64,000 nt of DNA from assembly GCF_024972775.1 (NCBI RefSeq), contig NZ_CP092282.1, forward strand, positions 3,093,001 through 3,157,000. Reading direction: 5' to 3'. Every line of letters begins with the position of its first letter. Position 1 is the stretch's first letter. Source of the DNA: Dehalobacter sp. DCM (GTDB lineage Bacteria; Bacillota; Desulfitobacteriia; Desulfitobacteriales; Syntrophobotulaceae). The position numbers and the translations under genes were made by a program. The notes under the pieces were generated by a model. The model made no database searches, was not told the origin of the DNA, and worked only from the letters and a program-made list of their open reading frames with translations. Shown piece by piece: positions 37,466 through 47,659 of this stretch.

Positions 37466-38542
37466 TTATTCCAACATCGTCGCGAAAAGATCAAAAATAT
37501 TATTGTTTTCTTCCGGTCCAGGTGCGGCTTCCGGATGATACTGCACGGTGAGTACCGGAAATCTGTCGTGACGCAGACCTTCAACAGTCCCATCATTGAC
37601 ATTTCTGAACATGACAGAAAAACCTGTCCCGTTTAGGCTCTCCTCAGTGACCGCGTAACCGTGATTCTGGGATGTCATGGTTACCTTACCCGTATTCAGG
37701 TTCTGGACCGGATGATTTCCGCCGCGGTGTCCGAACGGCAGCTTGTAGGTATTCGCACCGGCTGCCATGGCCATGATCTGATGACCCATGCAGATTCCCA
37801 GAATTGGCAGCTTATCAATCAGCTGGGCCATATTCCCGGCGATTTCCGGAAGTCCCGACGGGTCTCCGGGGCCGTTGGTCAAGACCAATCCTTGCGGCAT
37901 AATATCCAGGATCTTCCGGGCGGGCGTTCCTGCCGGAAAGACGTGAAGCTGGTAGCCCCGTTTGGTCAGACAGCGCAGGATATTCTTTTTTGCCCCAAGA
38001 TCCAGGACCGCGATGGTCGGACCACTTCCCGGAATGACAACTTCTTCGGTCACGGTGGCCTGATAGACCCAGTGTGTATCCGGTTCGATAACCTTCGGGG
38101 CAAATTTCTGCCAGTAATCAATTCCCTGACTCAGTTCCTCGACCATGACACCGGGAATGGTACCATGGTTCCGAATATAACGGGTCAAAGCACGGGTATC
38201 CAGCCCTTTCATACCCGGTATGCCATGTTCACAGCAAAAATCCTCGAGACTTTTATCCGCATGCAGGCTGCCCTCTCCTGACGAAAGTTCCCTCACCAGA
38301 ATTCCTTTGATCAGGACTTTATCTGCTTCACTTTCTTCATTGTGCCAGCCGTAGTTACCGATTTGTGGGTGAGTAAAGGTCAGGATCTGTCCGGCATAAG
38401 AGAGATCCGTGATCATTTCCTGGTATCCGCCCATCGATGTGTTAAAGACAACTTCACCTTTGATTATTTTATCTGATGCATTCCAGGGTCCGAACGGATC
38501 GCCAGCGAATGCTTTCCCGTCGCTTAATACAAGCCACGCCAT
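37466..38542 (-). CDS. carA: Carbamoyl phosphate synthase small (glutaminase) subunit
   Basis: 358 aa. N-terminal domain with FNTSMGGYQEMITDLSYAGQ, C-terminal class I glutaminase with nucleophile Cys in LGICMGHQIMAMAAG and His/Glu in VQYHPEAAPGP. Supplies ammonia to CarB. ATG after AAGGAGGAAC, 54 bp after pyrC. Confidence 0.97.
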   Translation of the reverse strand: MAWLVLSDGKAFAGDPFGPWNASDKIIKGEVVFNTSMGGYQEMITDLSYAGQILTFTHPQIGNYGWHNEESEADKVLIKGILVRELSSGEGSLHADKSLEDFCCEHGIPGMKGLDTRALTRYIRNHGTIPGVMVEELSQGIDYWQKFAPKVIEPDTHWVYQATVTEEVVIPGSGPTIAVLDLGAKKNILRCLTKRGYQLHVFPAGTPARKILDIMPQGLVLTNGPGDPSGLPEIAGNMAQLIDKLPILGICMGHQIMAMAAGANTYKLPFGHRGGNHPVQNLNTGKVTMTSQNHGYAVTEESLNGTGFSVMFRNVNDGTVEGLRHDRFPVLTVQYHPEAAPGPEENNNIFDLFATMLE

Positions 38543-38596
38543 AGTGTTCCTCCTTATCTTTTGAGACCCTAGTACGCCATTCTTTTAATCCGTCTA

Positions 38597-39916
38597 CTAG
38601 ATGACTTTTCTGTCAATCATGCGTATCGTGCCGCCAATAATGGTCATCACCGGCATTCCCTCCATCACCTGACCTAAAAACGGTGTATTCTGTGCTTTGG
38701 ATTCCATTGTGTGCGCTTCGATTTTCTCTTTAAAATCTGGGGCAAACAATACCAAATCCGCCGGGCTTCCCGGTTGCATGCTGCCTCCCGGCAGCCCGAA
38801 GCGACGAGCAGGATGCAGCGACCAGAGCGCAACAACCTTTTCCAGCGTGAGTTTATTTTTCAGGATCAGGTTTTGCCACACCGCAGACAAAACGGTCTCC
38901 AGCGCATTAATCCCAAAGGGCGCTTCCGCAAACGGCCGGGTCTTTTCTTCCCAGGTATGCGGTGCATGATCCGTCGCCAGCATATCGATAGTCCCGTCAA
39001 GAAGTCCTGCCAGCAACGCGGCCTGGTCTTCTTGACTGGGCAGGGGCGGATTTACTTTCATCGATGTATTGGTCAAAGCAACATCATTTTCGGTAAAGAT
39101 CAGGTGATGGGGATTTACTTCCGCCGTAACGTCAACCCCTCGTTTTTTTGCTTCCCGGATAATCTGGACACTCTCTTTCGTGGAAACGTGGGCGATGTGC
39201 AGCTTCCCGCCTGTTTCCGCTGCCAAAAGCACATCCCGCGCCACCATGATGCTTTCCGCACTGGCCGGGATTCCTTTTAACCCCAAGCAAGCGCTCATTT
39301 CGCCTTGACGCATGGCGCCATGATCTGCCAGGCTTTCATCCTCACAATGACTGCTGATCGGGCAACCGGTGACTTTCGCATATTGCAAAGCCAGTCGCAT
39401 CATTTCTGCGCTTTGGATCCCTTTGCCGTCATCGGAGAAAGCAACGGCACCGCCGTCGCAAATATCCGCCATTTCAACCAATTCTTTGCCCTGAAATCCT
39501 TTGGTTACGGCGGCGATAGGATAGACCCGGGCCATGTCCGCCCTTTCCCCCTGCAAACGGACAAATTCGGTCAGTGCCCGGTTATCGATGATGGGAGCCG
39601 TATTCGCCATGGCAAGTATGGAGGTAAAACCCCCGCGTACTGCCGCTCGGGATCCGCTGCGAATATCTTCCTTTTCTTCCTGTCCGGGCTCTCGGAGGTG
39701 AACATGAACATCGATCAGACCTGGAAACAGAAATTTCCCTTCGGCTTCAATTTGCCTGATATCTTCTAATGTGTCTGCACCTAAAGCCGCAACGACGCTT
39801 TCCGGGTTAAAGTTCCCCCCCGCCTTGATAATTGTATCGTTTTTTACCAACACATCGCCCTTTTCAGATAATCCTTGTGCCGGGTCGATAATATGCGCAT
39901 TTTTAATCCATAACAT
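38597..39916 (-). CDS. pyrC: Dihydroorotase
   Basis: Zinc amidohydrolase, class I form, 439 aa. Metal ligands in FPGLIDVHVHLREPGQEEKE, CEDESLADHG, HIAHVSTKES and the catalytic Asp in MLATDHAPHTWEEK. Overlaps the end of pyrB by 14 bp, ATG after AGGAGGAACCGG. Confidence 0.97.
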   Translation of the reverse strand: MLWIKNAHIIDPAQGLSEKGDVLVKNDTIIKAGGNFNPESVVAALGADTLEDIRQIEAEGKFLFPGLIDVHVHLREPGQEEKEDIRSGSRAAVRGGFTSILAMANTAPIIDNRALTEFVRLQGERADMARVYPIAAVTKGFQGKELVEMADICDGGAVAFSDDGKGIQSAEMMRLALQYAKVTGCPISSHCEDESLADHGAMRQGEMSACLGLKGIPASAESIMVARDVLLAAETGGKLHIAHVSTKESVQIIREAKKRGVDVTAEVNPHHLIFTENDVALTNTSMKVNPPLPSQEDQAALLAGLLDGTIDMLATDHAPHTWEEKTRPFAEAPFGINALETVLSAVWQNLILKNKLTLEKVVALWSLHPARRFGLPGGSMQPGSPADLVLFAPDFKEKIEAHTMESKAQNTPFLGQVMEGMPVMTIIGGTIRMIDRKVI

Positions 39917-40838
39917 GGCCGGTTCCTCCTATCAACAAGTAAATTAACGCCATTCTGACTGCAACGCCATTGGTGACCTGAGCTTCAATCACTGACTGGA
40001 TACTGTCTGCCAGTTCGCTGGTGATTTCGACGCCGCGATTCATTGGGCCGGGATGCATGACAATCGTTTGTTTTCCCGTTTTCTGTAAGCGCTCTGAACT
40101 CAGACCGTATAGTTTGCTGTATTCCCGCATGGAGGGCAAGAGTCCGCTCTGCTGACGTTCCAACTGCAGACGCAAGGCCATGACGGCGTCGGCTCCGGGA
40201 AGTTCCTTATCCAAATCGTACGAGGTTTTGACCCCCAGGTAATTCATTTCTGGCGGCAGCAGCGTAGGCGGACCGACAAGAACAACCTCCGCCCCCAGTT
40301 TCTTAAGCCCCAACGCATTGCTGCGGACCACCCGAGAATGCAGGATATCGCCGACAATGACAATCTTTTTGCCTTCAATATCGCCTAATCTTTCCTGCAT
40401 CGTAAATATATCAAGCAATGCTTGCGTGGGATGCGCGTGCTGCCCGTCGCCGCCGTTTATTACACCGGCTCTGAGCTCGTTGGCCAAAAATTCAGCAGCA
40501 CCGGAACTGCCGTGTCTTAAGATAACCAGATCGACTTGCATGGCTTGCAGTGTTTTTGCTGTGTCCAGGAGTGTTTCTCCTTTGCTTACACTGCTCGAAG
40601 CCACTGCGATATTGGTAGTATCTGCTCCCAGGATCTTAGCCGCACTTTCAAAAGAAGTCCGTGTCCGTGTACTATTTTCATAAAAGAGCATGACCACTGA
40701 TTTCCCTCTGAGTGTCGGAAGTTTCTTGATCGGCCGCAGAACAATTTCTTTCATAGGGGCTGCCGTCGTTAAAATATGTCTGATCTCTTCTGCCGTCAGA
40801 TTGTCCAAATCAAGTAAATCCTTGTGTTTCCAATTCAT
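39903..40838 (-). CDS. pyrB: Aspartate carbamoyltransferase catalytic subunit
   Basis: First committed pyrimidine step. 311 aa: FYENSTRTRTSFESAAKILG (carbamoyl phosphate), HPTQALLDIFTMQE, and MHPGPMNRGVEI. No pyrI gene is present, as usual in Firmicutes. ATG at 40838 after GGGAGGCTTATG; the frame opens at 40856 with GTG-like sequence before that. A PyrR attenuator sits upstream, after pyrR. Confidence 0.97.
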   Translation of the reverse strand: MNWKHKDLLDLDNLTAEEIRHILTTAAPMKEIVLRPIKKLPTLRGKSVVMLFYENSTRTRTSFESAAKILGADTTNIAVASSSVSKGETLLDTAKTLQAMQVDLVILRHGSSGAAEFLANELRAGVINGGDGQHAHPTQALLDIFTMQERLGDIEGKKIVIVGDILHSRVVRSNALGLKKLGAEVVLVGPPTLLPPEMNYLGVKTSYDLDKELPGADAVMALRLQLERQQSGLLPSMREYSKLYGLSSERLQKTGKQTIVMHPGPMNRGVEITSELADSIQSVIEAQVTNGVAVRMALIYLLIGGTGHVMD

Positions 40839-40879
40839 GCATAAGCCTCCCGTCAAAAATTCTTTAGATCCATGGCAAA

Positions 40880-41003
40880 ATAAGTAAAACTCGGCTGGCG
40901 CCGAGTCCTTGGACGAAAGCGGCTGCCGTTAGTTGCACTTATGTAAATCAGAACTTGAATCAAACTTTCTGGAACAGAAAGTAACTTATACTTTCTGATA
41001 TAC
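40880..41003. repeat. Repeat block A (downstream of the pyrB attenuator)
   Basis: About 125 bp, similar to block B at 41758-41882 by roughly 80 percent by eye. On the plus strand both open with ATAAGTAAAACT, contain GGCTGGCGCC with flanking CTCGG/CCGAG arms (covarying with CTTGG/CCAAG in block B), TGCACTTAT, GAATCAAACTTTC and end TTCTGATATACTAAAAA at the terminator T-run. TTTTACTTAT and ATAAGTGCA near the ends are short inverted repeats. Confidence 0.7.
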
Positions 41004-41093
41004 TAAAAAAACCTGCCGTAGGGCAGGAGAAATTGTATGACAACTCTGCTTACCCTTGGTTACCTCTCTGGATAACATTTAAAGGGGCGATAT
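41004..41093 (-). promoter_or_regulatory. PyrR-dependent attenuator before pyrB
   Basis: PyrR binding-loop sequence TTATCCAGAGAGGTAACCAA on the minus strand (about 41079-41060), then an intrinsic terminator CCTGCC-ctac-GGCAGG plus T7 (41027-41004). With uridine nucleotides bound, PyrR stabilises the anti-antiterminator so transcription ends before pyrB. Confidence 0.85.
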
Positions 41094-41106
41094 CATTTTC
41101 AGGTGT

Positions 41107-41685
<579 letters not shown>

Positions 41686-41757
41686 TCACCTGTTATATCC
41701 ATTATTTTTTGTCTGTCAGCTCTAAACTATCCCTGATTAGGACGGCAATTCTATTAT

Positions 41758-41882
41758 ATAAGTAAAACTTGGCTGGCGCCAAGTCCTTAGACGAAGGCGG
41801 CAACTATAGCTGCACTTATATAATTCAGAACGTGAATCAAACTTTCCGGAACAGAAGTCACTTAGAGTTTTTCTGATATACT
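41758..41882. repeat. Repeat block B (downstream of the pyrR attenuator)
   Basis: Counterpart of block A. ATTATATAAGT-type ends (TATATAAGTAAAAC at one side, GCACTTATATAA about 60 bp further) form short terminal inverted repeats around the CTTGGCTGGCGCCAAG palindrome. The remaining half (GAATCAAACTTTCCGGAACAG to GATATACTAAAAA) is also shared with block A. Confidence 0.7.
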
Positions 41883-41990
41883 AAAAATAGCTGTCTGCAG
41901 GAGCAGACAGCTATACATCACGTTCACTATTCGTTCGTACAACTCAATCTCTGCCTTGCCTGCCTCACGGGACAATTTTAAAGGCAATTC
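41883..41990 (-). promoter_or_regulatory. PyrR-dependent attenuator in the pyr operon leader
   Basis: Binding-loop sequence TGTCCCGTGAGGCAGGCAAG on the minus strand (about 41973-41954), then terminator TAGCTGTCTGC / GCAGACAGCTA (41913-41888) with ATTTTTAG. The hairpin sequences differ from those of the second attenuator while the blocks downstream are alike. Confidence 0.82.
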
Positions 41991-42008
41991 CTATTCACTT
42001 GTTATGAA

Positions 42009-42037
42009 TAGTCTAGTACACCTTGGGAAAAAAGTCA
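42009..42037 (-). promoter_or_regulatory. Promoter of the pyr operon
   Basis: TTGACT (42037-42032), 17-bp spacer, TAGACT (42014-42009) on the minus strand; transcription would start near 42002, about 30 nt before the attenuator. Confidence 0.7.
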
Positions 42038-42070
42038 ATTCACGATAAGCCAATTCATATGGATAAGCTA

Positions 42071-43063
42071 TTAATAGGAATTCCTTAACGTCTCCAATAC
42101 AGTTATAAATGATGCTGGCGGGGACACAGTGAATTTCATTTTTTCTCCGGTCCGCGGATGGACAAATTGCAGAGTTTCAGCGTGCAAAACTTGAGCGGCT
42201 AAGCCAAATGGATTTTTCTTGGGTCCATATAACGGATCACCCAAAACGGGATGTTTCATATATGCCATATGCACGCGGATCTGATGGGTTCTTCCCGTTT
42301 CCAGCACCGCCCGGATCTCAGTAAATTGAACAAATCGCTCCAGAACCTCATAGTGAGTGACAGCCTCACGCGAATGTTTAAAGACAACCCCCATTTTTTT
42401 CCGATCTTTAGGATCTCTGCCAATAGGAGCATTGATCGTTCCGGATGGTTCGGACAATACCCCGTGAACCACTGCACGGTAAGTCCTTCCGGCAGTGTGT
42501 TCTTTGATCTGACCGGCTAAATGATGATGCGCATCATCATTTTTAGCAACAACTAACAGTCCTGATGTATCCTTATCAATACGGTGAACAATCCCCGGCC
42601 GGATTATGCCGTTGATCCCCGAAAGGTTTTGACAGTGATAAAGTAATGCGTTGACCAGAGTGCCGCTCCAGGCTCCCGGTGCCGGATGAACGACCATTCC
42701 CTGGGGTTTGTTGATAACCAAAAGGTCTTCATCCTCGTAGACAATAGTGAGCGGGATATTTTCAGGTTGGACGTCTAATTGCTGCAGCGGCGGGAAAGAG
42801 ATCTCCACCGTATCATTATCCTGTAAACGGTAATTCGCCTTTCGGGGAAGACCGTTGACCAATACGCGTTCATCCTGGATCAGTACCTGAATATAACTCC
42901 TGCTGACCTCTGTTTTTGCCGCCAATGCCGTGTCCAGACGCTGTCCTGAAGTGACCTCAACTGTCTGCCATGTGTCAGGGCCGTCGTTTTCTGTTACATC
43001 CGTAATATTGTCCGCATGCACCTGTCCGTTATCTAAACTATCTTGCTCATTATGTTTAGTCAT
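42071..43063 (-). CDS. RluD/RluA-family pseudouridine synthase
   Basis: 330 aa. N-terminal S4 RNA-binding domain (RLDTALAAKTEVSRSYIQVL), catalytic Asp in GIVHRIDKDTSGLLVVAKN, and C-terminal GRTHQIRVHMAYMKHPVLGD. Modifies uridines, probably in 23S rRNA. It corresponds to ylyB of Bacillus, which also lies between lspA and pyrR. The start overlaps the lspA stop by 8 bp. An acidic N-terminal extension of about 35 residues precedes the S4 domain. Confidence 0.93.
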   Translation of the reverse strand: MTKHNEQDSLDNGQVHADNITDVTENDGPDTWQTVEVTSGQRLDTALAAKTEVSRSYIQVLIQDERVLVNGLPRKANYRLQDNDTVEISFPPLQQLDVQPENIPLTIVYEDEDLLVINKPQGMVVHPAPGAWSGTLVNALLYHCQNLSGINGIIRPGIVHRIDKDTSGLLVVAKNDDAHHHLAGQIKEHTAGRTYRAVVHGVLSEPSGTINAPIGRDPKDRKKMGVVFKHSREAVTHYEVLERFVQFTEIRAVLETGRTHQIRVHMAYMKHPVLGDPLYGPKKNPFGLAAQVLHAETLQFVHPRTGEKMKFTVSPPASFITVLETLRNSY

Positions 43064-43514
43064 GAGGTTCCTCTTTCATACGCAATATTAATATGACCAG
43101 GAATACACTTCCGACGAGGATCATACTGTCCGCAATATTAAAAATATAGGACCACACCTTAAAATCCAGGAAATCGATAACCTTTCCTGTCTGGATCCTA
43201 TCCCACAAATTGCCTAAAGCACCGCCCCCGATTAACCCCATGCAAAAGCGCATCCATTTCTGGTCTCCTTTAATTTTCGTCTGGATATAGAAAAGTGCGG
43301 CCAAAACAATCACGGAAGCAACGATCAGGAGCCAGGTCCGGCCTTGCAGCATACCAAAAGCAGCCCCGGGATTCAATATATACGTGATGTGAAAGAATCC
43401 GGGAATAACACTAAGGCTTTCACCAAGTGCTAAATTACTCTGTACAATCCATTTAGTGACTCTGTCCACTACCAATATGATAACCAATGTTATCCATGTG
43501 TATAAAAAAGGCAA
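43056..43514 (-). CDS. lspA: Lipoprotein signal peptidase II
   Basis: Cuts the signal peptide of lipoproteins after lipidation. About 152 aa, four membrane helices. Catalytic aspartates in GGALGNLWDRIQTGKVIDFLD and IFNIADSMILVG. The TTG at 43520 touches the GGAGGT site, so the next in-frame TTG at 43514, seven bases from GGAGG, is the likelier start. Upstream of rluD, the usual order. Confidence 0.94.
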   Translation of the reverse strand: MPFLYTWITLVIILVVDRVTKWIVQSNLALGESLSVIPGFFHITYILNPGAAFGMLQGRTWLLIVASVIVLAALFYIQTKIKGDQKWMRFCMGLIGGGALGNLWDRIQTGKVIDFLDFKVWSYIFNIADSMILVGSVFLVILILRMKEEPHD

Positions 43515-43535
43515 ATTCAAACCTCCAGTAATCGA

Positions 43536-44117
43536 TTAATCCTCAATAATAACCGTACCTGTATCACCGTTTTTGAGTCCGAGGGCATTCGCCTCATCCG
43601 TATCGATATGAAAATCCCAGGCATACGTGCTGCTTACCCGCACGATGACATTGTGCAATACACCGCCGCGAGGTCCTTCAAACATTACTTTAACGATATC
43701 TTTATCTTTCAGTCCGTATTTTTTTGCATCCTCTTCACTGGCATGAATATGACGTTTCGCTGCTATAACACCGTAGTCCAGGTGAACCTTTCTGTCACCG
43801 TTTATTAAATCGATCCCCGGTGTTTCATCTAATTTACCGGATTCACGCGTTTCTACTGTTACTCCCAGTTTGATTGCGTCTGTCAATGCCAATTCGATTT
43901 GTGTTTCTTTACGAGCGGGCCCTAATACGCGCACGCCGGCAAGTGTTCCCTTTGGTCCAACCAGGGTCACCGTTTCTTCTGAGGCATACTGTCCCGGCTG
44001 ACTCAGTGCTTTCTTAAAAGTCAGTGCTGCATTTTCACCATACAATTCCTGTATATGCGCTTCGGAGAGGTGAAGATGGCGATTGGAAATACCTACTGGA
44101 ACCGTACATGTACGCAT
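43536..44117 (-). CDS. pduL: Phosphate propanoyltransferase
   Basis: PduL-type phosphotransacylase, converting acyl-CoA and phosphate to acyl phosphate (acetyl- or propanoyl-). 193 aa with two PduL repeats: PVGISNRHLHLSEAHI and AKRHIHASEEDAKKYGL, whose His residues bind zinc. No N-terminal encapsulation peptide and no microcompartment genes around it, so it probably serves as the housekeeping phosphotransacetylase. ATG after AGGAGTGATAG. Confidence 0.92.
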   Translation of the reverse strand: MRTCTVPVGISNRHLHLSEAHIQELYGENAALTFKKALSQPGQYASEETVTLVGPKGTLAGVRVLGPARKETQIELALTDAIKLGVTVETRESGKLDETPGIDLINGDRKVHLDYGVIAAKRHIHASEEDAKKYGLKDKDIVKVMFEGPRGGVLHNVIVRVSSTYAWDFHIDTDEANALGLKNGDTGTVIIED

Positions 44118-44262
44118 GTAACTATCACTCCTTTATTTGTTGCGTTCACTTTTTGTATGCTTGCTGCCTGCCATCCGTTGATACTAGTACATCATTCTTT
44201 AAATACCATGAGAGAAGTACCAGGAATTATTTACGTTTTCAGGCAGATCTCAAACTTTTGGC

Positions 44263-44997
44263 TTAGCCATCGATTTTTTCGATGGTAATCTGTCCGTGTT
44301 GATAAACAGGTACGACCGAATAGATGTTCACTAAAGCGCAGAAATCGATGTCGCATTCCATTCCTATAGAAAGCATATATTGGCCATGCCGTGAATTTTT
44401 GAGGGTTTCTTTTATATTCTCTCGCGATATATTGTACATCATCCGAGCGGCAAGTCCAAGATCATTAATGGAAAACCCACTGCCTAGTCCAGCCAAAATC
44501 ATTCCGGCGCAAATTGTATCCGGAAGATCAAAGCGTTCTTCCGTCCCGGCACAAATAATAACGAGCCCGCGTATCTCCTCATGCCTGGCCAAAAACAACT
44601 TCACCGCTTCCGTTACACTGTCTGCGTTTAACAATGAAGCGATCCAGATCTTCGAAGCCTCTTGAGCTGCTTGAATCGCTTTTGTTCCGTTAGTTGTGGT
44701 TATAACTACTTTTTTGCCGCTGACAACTTCGGGAGAATAGTCAGAGGGAGAATTACCGAGATCAAAACCGTCGATGCGCTGTGCTCTTCTTTCTCCGCCC
44801 AGTAATACGCCCGACTCACCCGCTTTTATTTCTCTGGCTTCTTCAATGCCGCAGACAGGAACAACAACCCGGCATCCGTTGGCCAGGGCCGTAATCACGG
44901 TACTGGTAGCCCTCAGCACATCGATGACGATGACTGCTTTATCCGTCAGGTCTGGCATAGGAAAATAACCAATGCAAGGCAGCACTTCGACATCCAA
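44263..44997 (-). CDS. comB: 2-phosphosulfolactate phosphatase (ComB family)
   Basis: 244 aa. Family features: AVIVIDVLRATSTVITALANG, LLGGERRAQRIDGFDLGNSP and ITTTNGTKAIQAA. In archaea ComB removes phosphate in coenzyme M synthesis; in spore formers a homologue is tied to sulfolactate. No comA or other sulfolactate genes are seen nearby, so the pathway here is unclear. TTG start with GGAGG eight bases upstream. Confidence 0.9.
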   Translation of the reverse strand: MDVEVLPCIGYFPMPDLTDKAVIVIDVLRATSTVITALANGCRVVVPVCGIEEAREIKAGESGVLLGGERRAQRIDGFDLGNSPSDYSPEVVSGKKVVITTTNGTKAIQAAQEASKIWIASLLNADSVTEAVKLFLARHEEIRGLVIICAGTEERFDLPDTICAGMILAGLGSGFSINDLGLAARMMYNISRENIKETLKNSRHGQYMLSIGMECDIDFCALVNIYSVVPVYQHGQITIEKIDG

Positions 44998-45116
44998 GGC
45001 ACTGTCCTCCTAAGCAGCGTAATATTCTATAGTTTACCATAAGGCTATCATTTGAAAAACCCATGTCGCTAAAAAAGGAGAGACATCTGACTATAGGCTG
45101 ACAAATGCCAGAAGAA

Positions 45117-45175
45117 TAGCGCTCCCCAACAACGCAGGCAGGACCTTATCTTAATCTGCATTAAGGGGAGCGCTA
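45117..45175 (-). terminator. Possible terminator after the MCP gene
   Basis: TAGCGCTCCCC (45117-45127) and GGGGAGCGCTA (45165-45175) are perfect 11-bp inverted arms with a 37-nt loop. On the minus strand TTCTTCTGG follows, a poor T-run. It lies 92 bp after the MCP stop. Confidence 0.5.
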
Positions 45176-45267
45176 AAACACATATTCAAAATTTCTCAAT
45201 GACAGCATCCGATGTCTTTATGCTTCGATGTGACCAATAATCTTATGATCACGAAAAATCGATTCGG

Positions 45268-47283
45268 TTAAATTTTAAACTGACTGGTTAACCCACTAAG
45301 TACTTCAGCCATTTTCGCAAGGTCCTCAGCCGCATTGCTGATATCCAGCATGGATTTTGTCGAGGCTTCAATACTTGTCGCAATTTGTTGTGAACCGTCG
45401 GTGCTTTGTCCGATACTCTTGCTTATTTCATTCATCGCCATACTGACCTCATTGACGATCCGCACCACCTGATTGCACTTGGACGATGCTGCTTCCGTGA
45501 TTTTCTCAAAGGTTCCCGCATCCTCACGATACTGAATAGCCGTATTCATATACCCCTTATAATCGTCACTGACATTCGTATTGATATAGTATAAAAGCTC
45601 CTTCGAATCTTTGACTAATTCATCGATGCTTTCCCTCACTTTAGAGGTCACACCCTTAATATTCTCTACCGTGGACGCTGATTGTTCCGCCAGCTTTCTT
45701 ACCTCTTCCGCCACGACGGCAAATCCTTTTCCTTGCTCACCCGCCCGGGCTGCTTCAATCGCCGCATTCAGAGCAAGTAAATTTGTTTGTCCGGCAATAT
45801 CCGCAATAAGGTCGGTCATTTTGGAGATTTCTTCGACGATCTTTGATTTCTCAATGGTGAGTGTCATTCGTTCTTCCAGCTTGATGTACATTTCCTGCGC
45901 TGTTTGCTGGGAAGCATTGACCGAACGATAGACGGTATCAACGCGTCTGCCAATGTCTTGAGCATCCTTTCCAGCACCAATCATCTCGTTGTTTAACAGA
46001 TCCATGGAGGCATTCATTTCCTCGCCGGATGCCGACACCTGCTGGCTTGAGGCATTTACTTCTTCAAGCGAAGCAGTAATTTCTTCTGTCGATGCGGCGA
46101 TCTCTTCCATATTGGCAGATGCATTCTGTGTAATGCTGGATAATTCTTCGCTGGCTGCCGCAAGGTCAACCGCAGATGCCGCAATTTTACCCACCGTCAT
46201 ATTCAACACATCCTGCATTTTCTGGAATGCCTGCGATAAACGTCCAATTTCATCTTTGCGGCTCAGATTATTAGCATCGACTTTTTGGGTTAGATCGCCA
46301 TCAGCAATAATTTCAGCATAAACAGCTGCTTCGTTGATGGGCTTGGCCATCTTTCTGCCTGTGATTAACGCAACAATAGCCCCAATGACGATAATAACAA
46401 ACGAGATGATCACAACACTGACTTTAAGCGGGTTCAGCACTGCTAATATTTCGTCAACGGGGGCGGTGAGAGCAAGCCCCCAACCGGTGATTCCTATGGG
46501 TGCATACCCCATATATTTTTCGACGCCCCTGAATGTATACTGTCCTGAGCCTTTTTCACCTTTTATGACCTTATTCTGGATAAAATCACCTAAATGTGCA
46601 ACACCCGAATCACTCTTTGCTGCTTCAATCGGATTATATTGACTTTCAACAAGTGTTTTATCCGGATGGGCGATGAACACGCCTTGGCTGTTGACAATAA
46701 ACGCATATCCGGTTTGGCCTACCTTCAGCGAATCCGTCAGCGTTGTCAAGCGCTCCGCGTCTTCTATTGCCGCCAGAACACCCATCACAGTGCCGTCAAT
46801 TTTTAGCGGGACTGCAAAAACGATAACAAACGTATTGTCAGCCTTGCTGTGAATAACATCAGAGACGGCTCTTTCACCTCTTATAGCCTTTTGAAAATAT
46901 TCACGATCTTTAATGTTAGGTGTCTTATTGTCTGAGGAATATATGACTGCACCATTAATATTCGTTATAAACATAGACTTATAATTTGCTCGTGATGCCT
47001 CTTCGCGTAACGCTTTCTTTTTGTCATCTGCTGTCGCATCGGCGAAATTGCCTGAACCGCGAATAATGTCGCTACTGGCTAAGACTTCAAGCGAATCTAA
47101 CGACAATTTTATGTTCGTTTCGACATTTCCCGCCGCTTCCTCTGCCAAGAGTGTCATGGATGCGCTGACTTCTTCAGATACGGCTGCAGCCGCGCGATTA
47201 TAGGCCAGCAGACCGTAAGCAACATTCGCTACAATGAGAACAACAGCGAAAATAAGCGCAATTCTGTTGCCAATACTTTTCAT
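45268..47283 (-). CDS. Methyl-accepting chemotaxis protein with extracellular dCache-type sensor
   Basis: 671 aa. Helix near residues 5-30, periplasmic-side sensor (about 35-275) with double-PAS features such as [20 protein letters not shown] and [15 protein letters not shown], second helix (about 285-305), HAMP, and cytoplasmic signalling domain with the tip [20 protein letters not shown] and [12 protein letters not shown]. It senses an unknown ligand and would signal through CheA/CheW; no cheA is in the window. ATG at 47283 after GAGGTGG. A GGTAAT/ATTACC hairpin lies just upstream. Confidence 0.95.
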   Translation of the reverse strand: MKSIGNRIALIFAVVLIVANVAYGLLAYNRAAAAVSEEVSASMTLLAEEAAGNVETNIKLSLDSLEVLASSDIIRGSGNFADATADDKKKALREEASRANYKSMFITNINGAVIYSSDNKTPNIKDREYFQKAIRGERAVSDVIHSKADNTFVIVFAVPLKIDGTVMGVLAAIEDAERLTTLTDSLKVGQTGYAFIVNSQGVFIAHPDKTLVESQYNPIEAAKSDSGVAHLGDFIQNKVIKGEKGSGQYTFRGVEKYMGYAPIGITGWGLALTAPVDEILAVLNPLKVSVVIISFVIIVIGAIVALITGRKMAKPINEAAVYAEIIADGDLTQKVDANNLSRKDEIGRLSQAFQKMQDVLNMTVGKIAASAVDLAAASEELSSITQNASANMEEIAASTEEITASLEEVNASSQQVSASGEEMNASMDLLNNEMIGAGKDAQDIGRRVDTVYRSVNASQQTAQEMYIKLEERMTLTIEKSKIVEEISKMTDLIADIAGQTNLLALNAAIEAARAGEQGKGFAVVAEEVRKLAEQSASTVENIKGVTSKVRESIDELVKDSKELLYYINTNVSDDYKGYMNTAIQYREDAGTFEKITEAASSKCNQVVRIVNEVSMAMNEISKSIGQSTDGSQQIATSIEASTKSMLDISNAAEDLAKMAEVLSGLTSQFKI

Positions 47284-47306
47284 TCTCTTCCACCTCATTG
47301 TCTTTT

Positions 47307-47329
47307 TTGGTAATAATAAACATTACCAA
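47307..47329 (-). promoter_or_regulatory. Inverted repeat just upstream of the MCP start
   Basis: TTGGTAAT / ATTACCAA with a 7-nt centre, 24 bp before the ATG. It could be an operator or a leader hairpin near the ribosome-binding site. No c-di-GMP riboswitch was seen in this gap. Confidence 0.35.
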
Positions 47330-47460
47330 TTTAATTATATTATTATATATATCGTTTGATAGTCAAAATTTCATTAGCTCTAATTTATATTTTTATGAAA
47401 TATTTGATTATAAAAATTATCATTGGTTTGTGACACTCGGTATAAATTTCTTCCAGAAAC

Positions 47461-47494
47461 ATTCCAAATTCGCCATCGATGGCGAATTTGGAAT
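47461..47494. repeat. Perfect 34-bp palindrome related to the metK terminator
   Basis: Arms ATTCCAAATTCGCCATC and GATGGCGAATTTGGAAT are exact reverse complements. It shares AAATTCGC..GCGAATTT and the following ATACC.TCT with 12896-12929; C/T changes in one arm are matched by G/A changes in the other. Here no T-run follows, so it is not a standard terminator. Confidence 0.75.
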
Positions 47495-47572
47495 ACCATC
47501 TCCTACCAGGAGGCAAATAAGAATAATCACCGCTCCTAGTCATCCATGACTTCGCGGCATAAATTCATCCAT

Positions 47573-47599
47573 AAAAAAACCAGCGTTTTTAGGCGCTGG
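47573..47599 (-). terminator. Intrinsic terminator of the phosphorelay/chemoreceptor operon
   Basis: CCAGCG (47580-47585) / CGCTGG (47594-47599) followed on the minus strand by T7. It lies 60 bp after the stop of the soluble chemoreceptor gene. Confidence 0.75.
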
Positions 47600-47659
47600 C
47601 CGGTAACAAAGAGCTTATAGCCATTGTTTAAACTACCGTTTGGCGGGTAGTAAAAAAGA

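Noticed and set aside
37661-38281. 206-codon plus-strand frame inside carA
   Set aside because: Mirror frame of carA; no start signal or recognisable domain.
47284-47460. c-di-GMP riboswitch before the MCP gene
   Set aside because: The GEMM consensus was not found; the region is AT-rich with one small inverted repeat.
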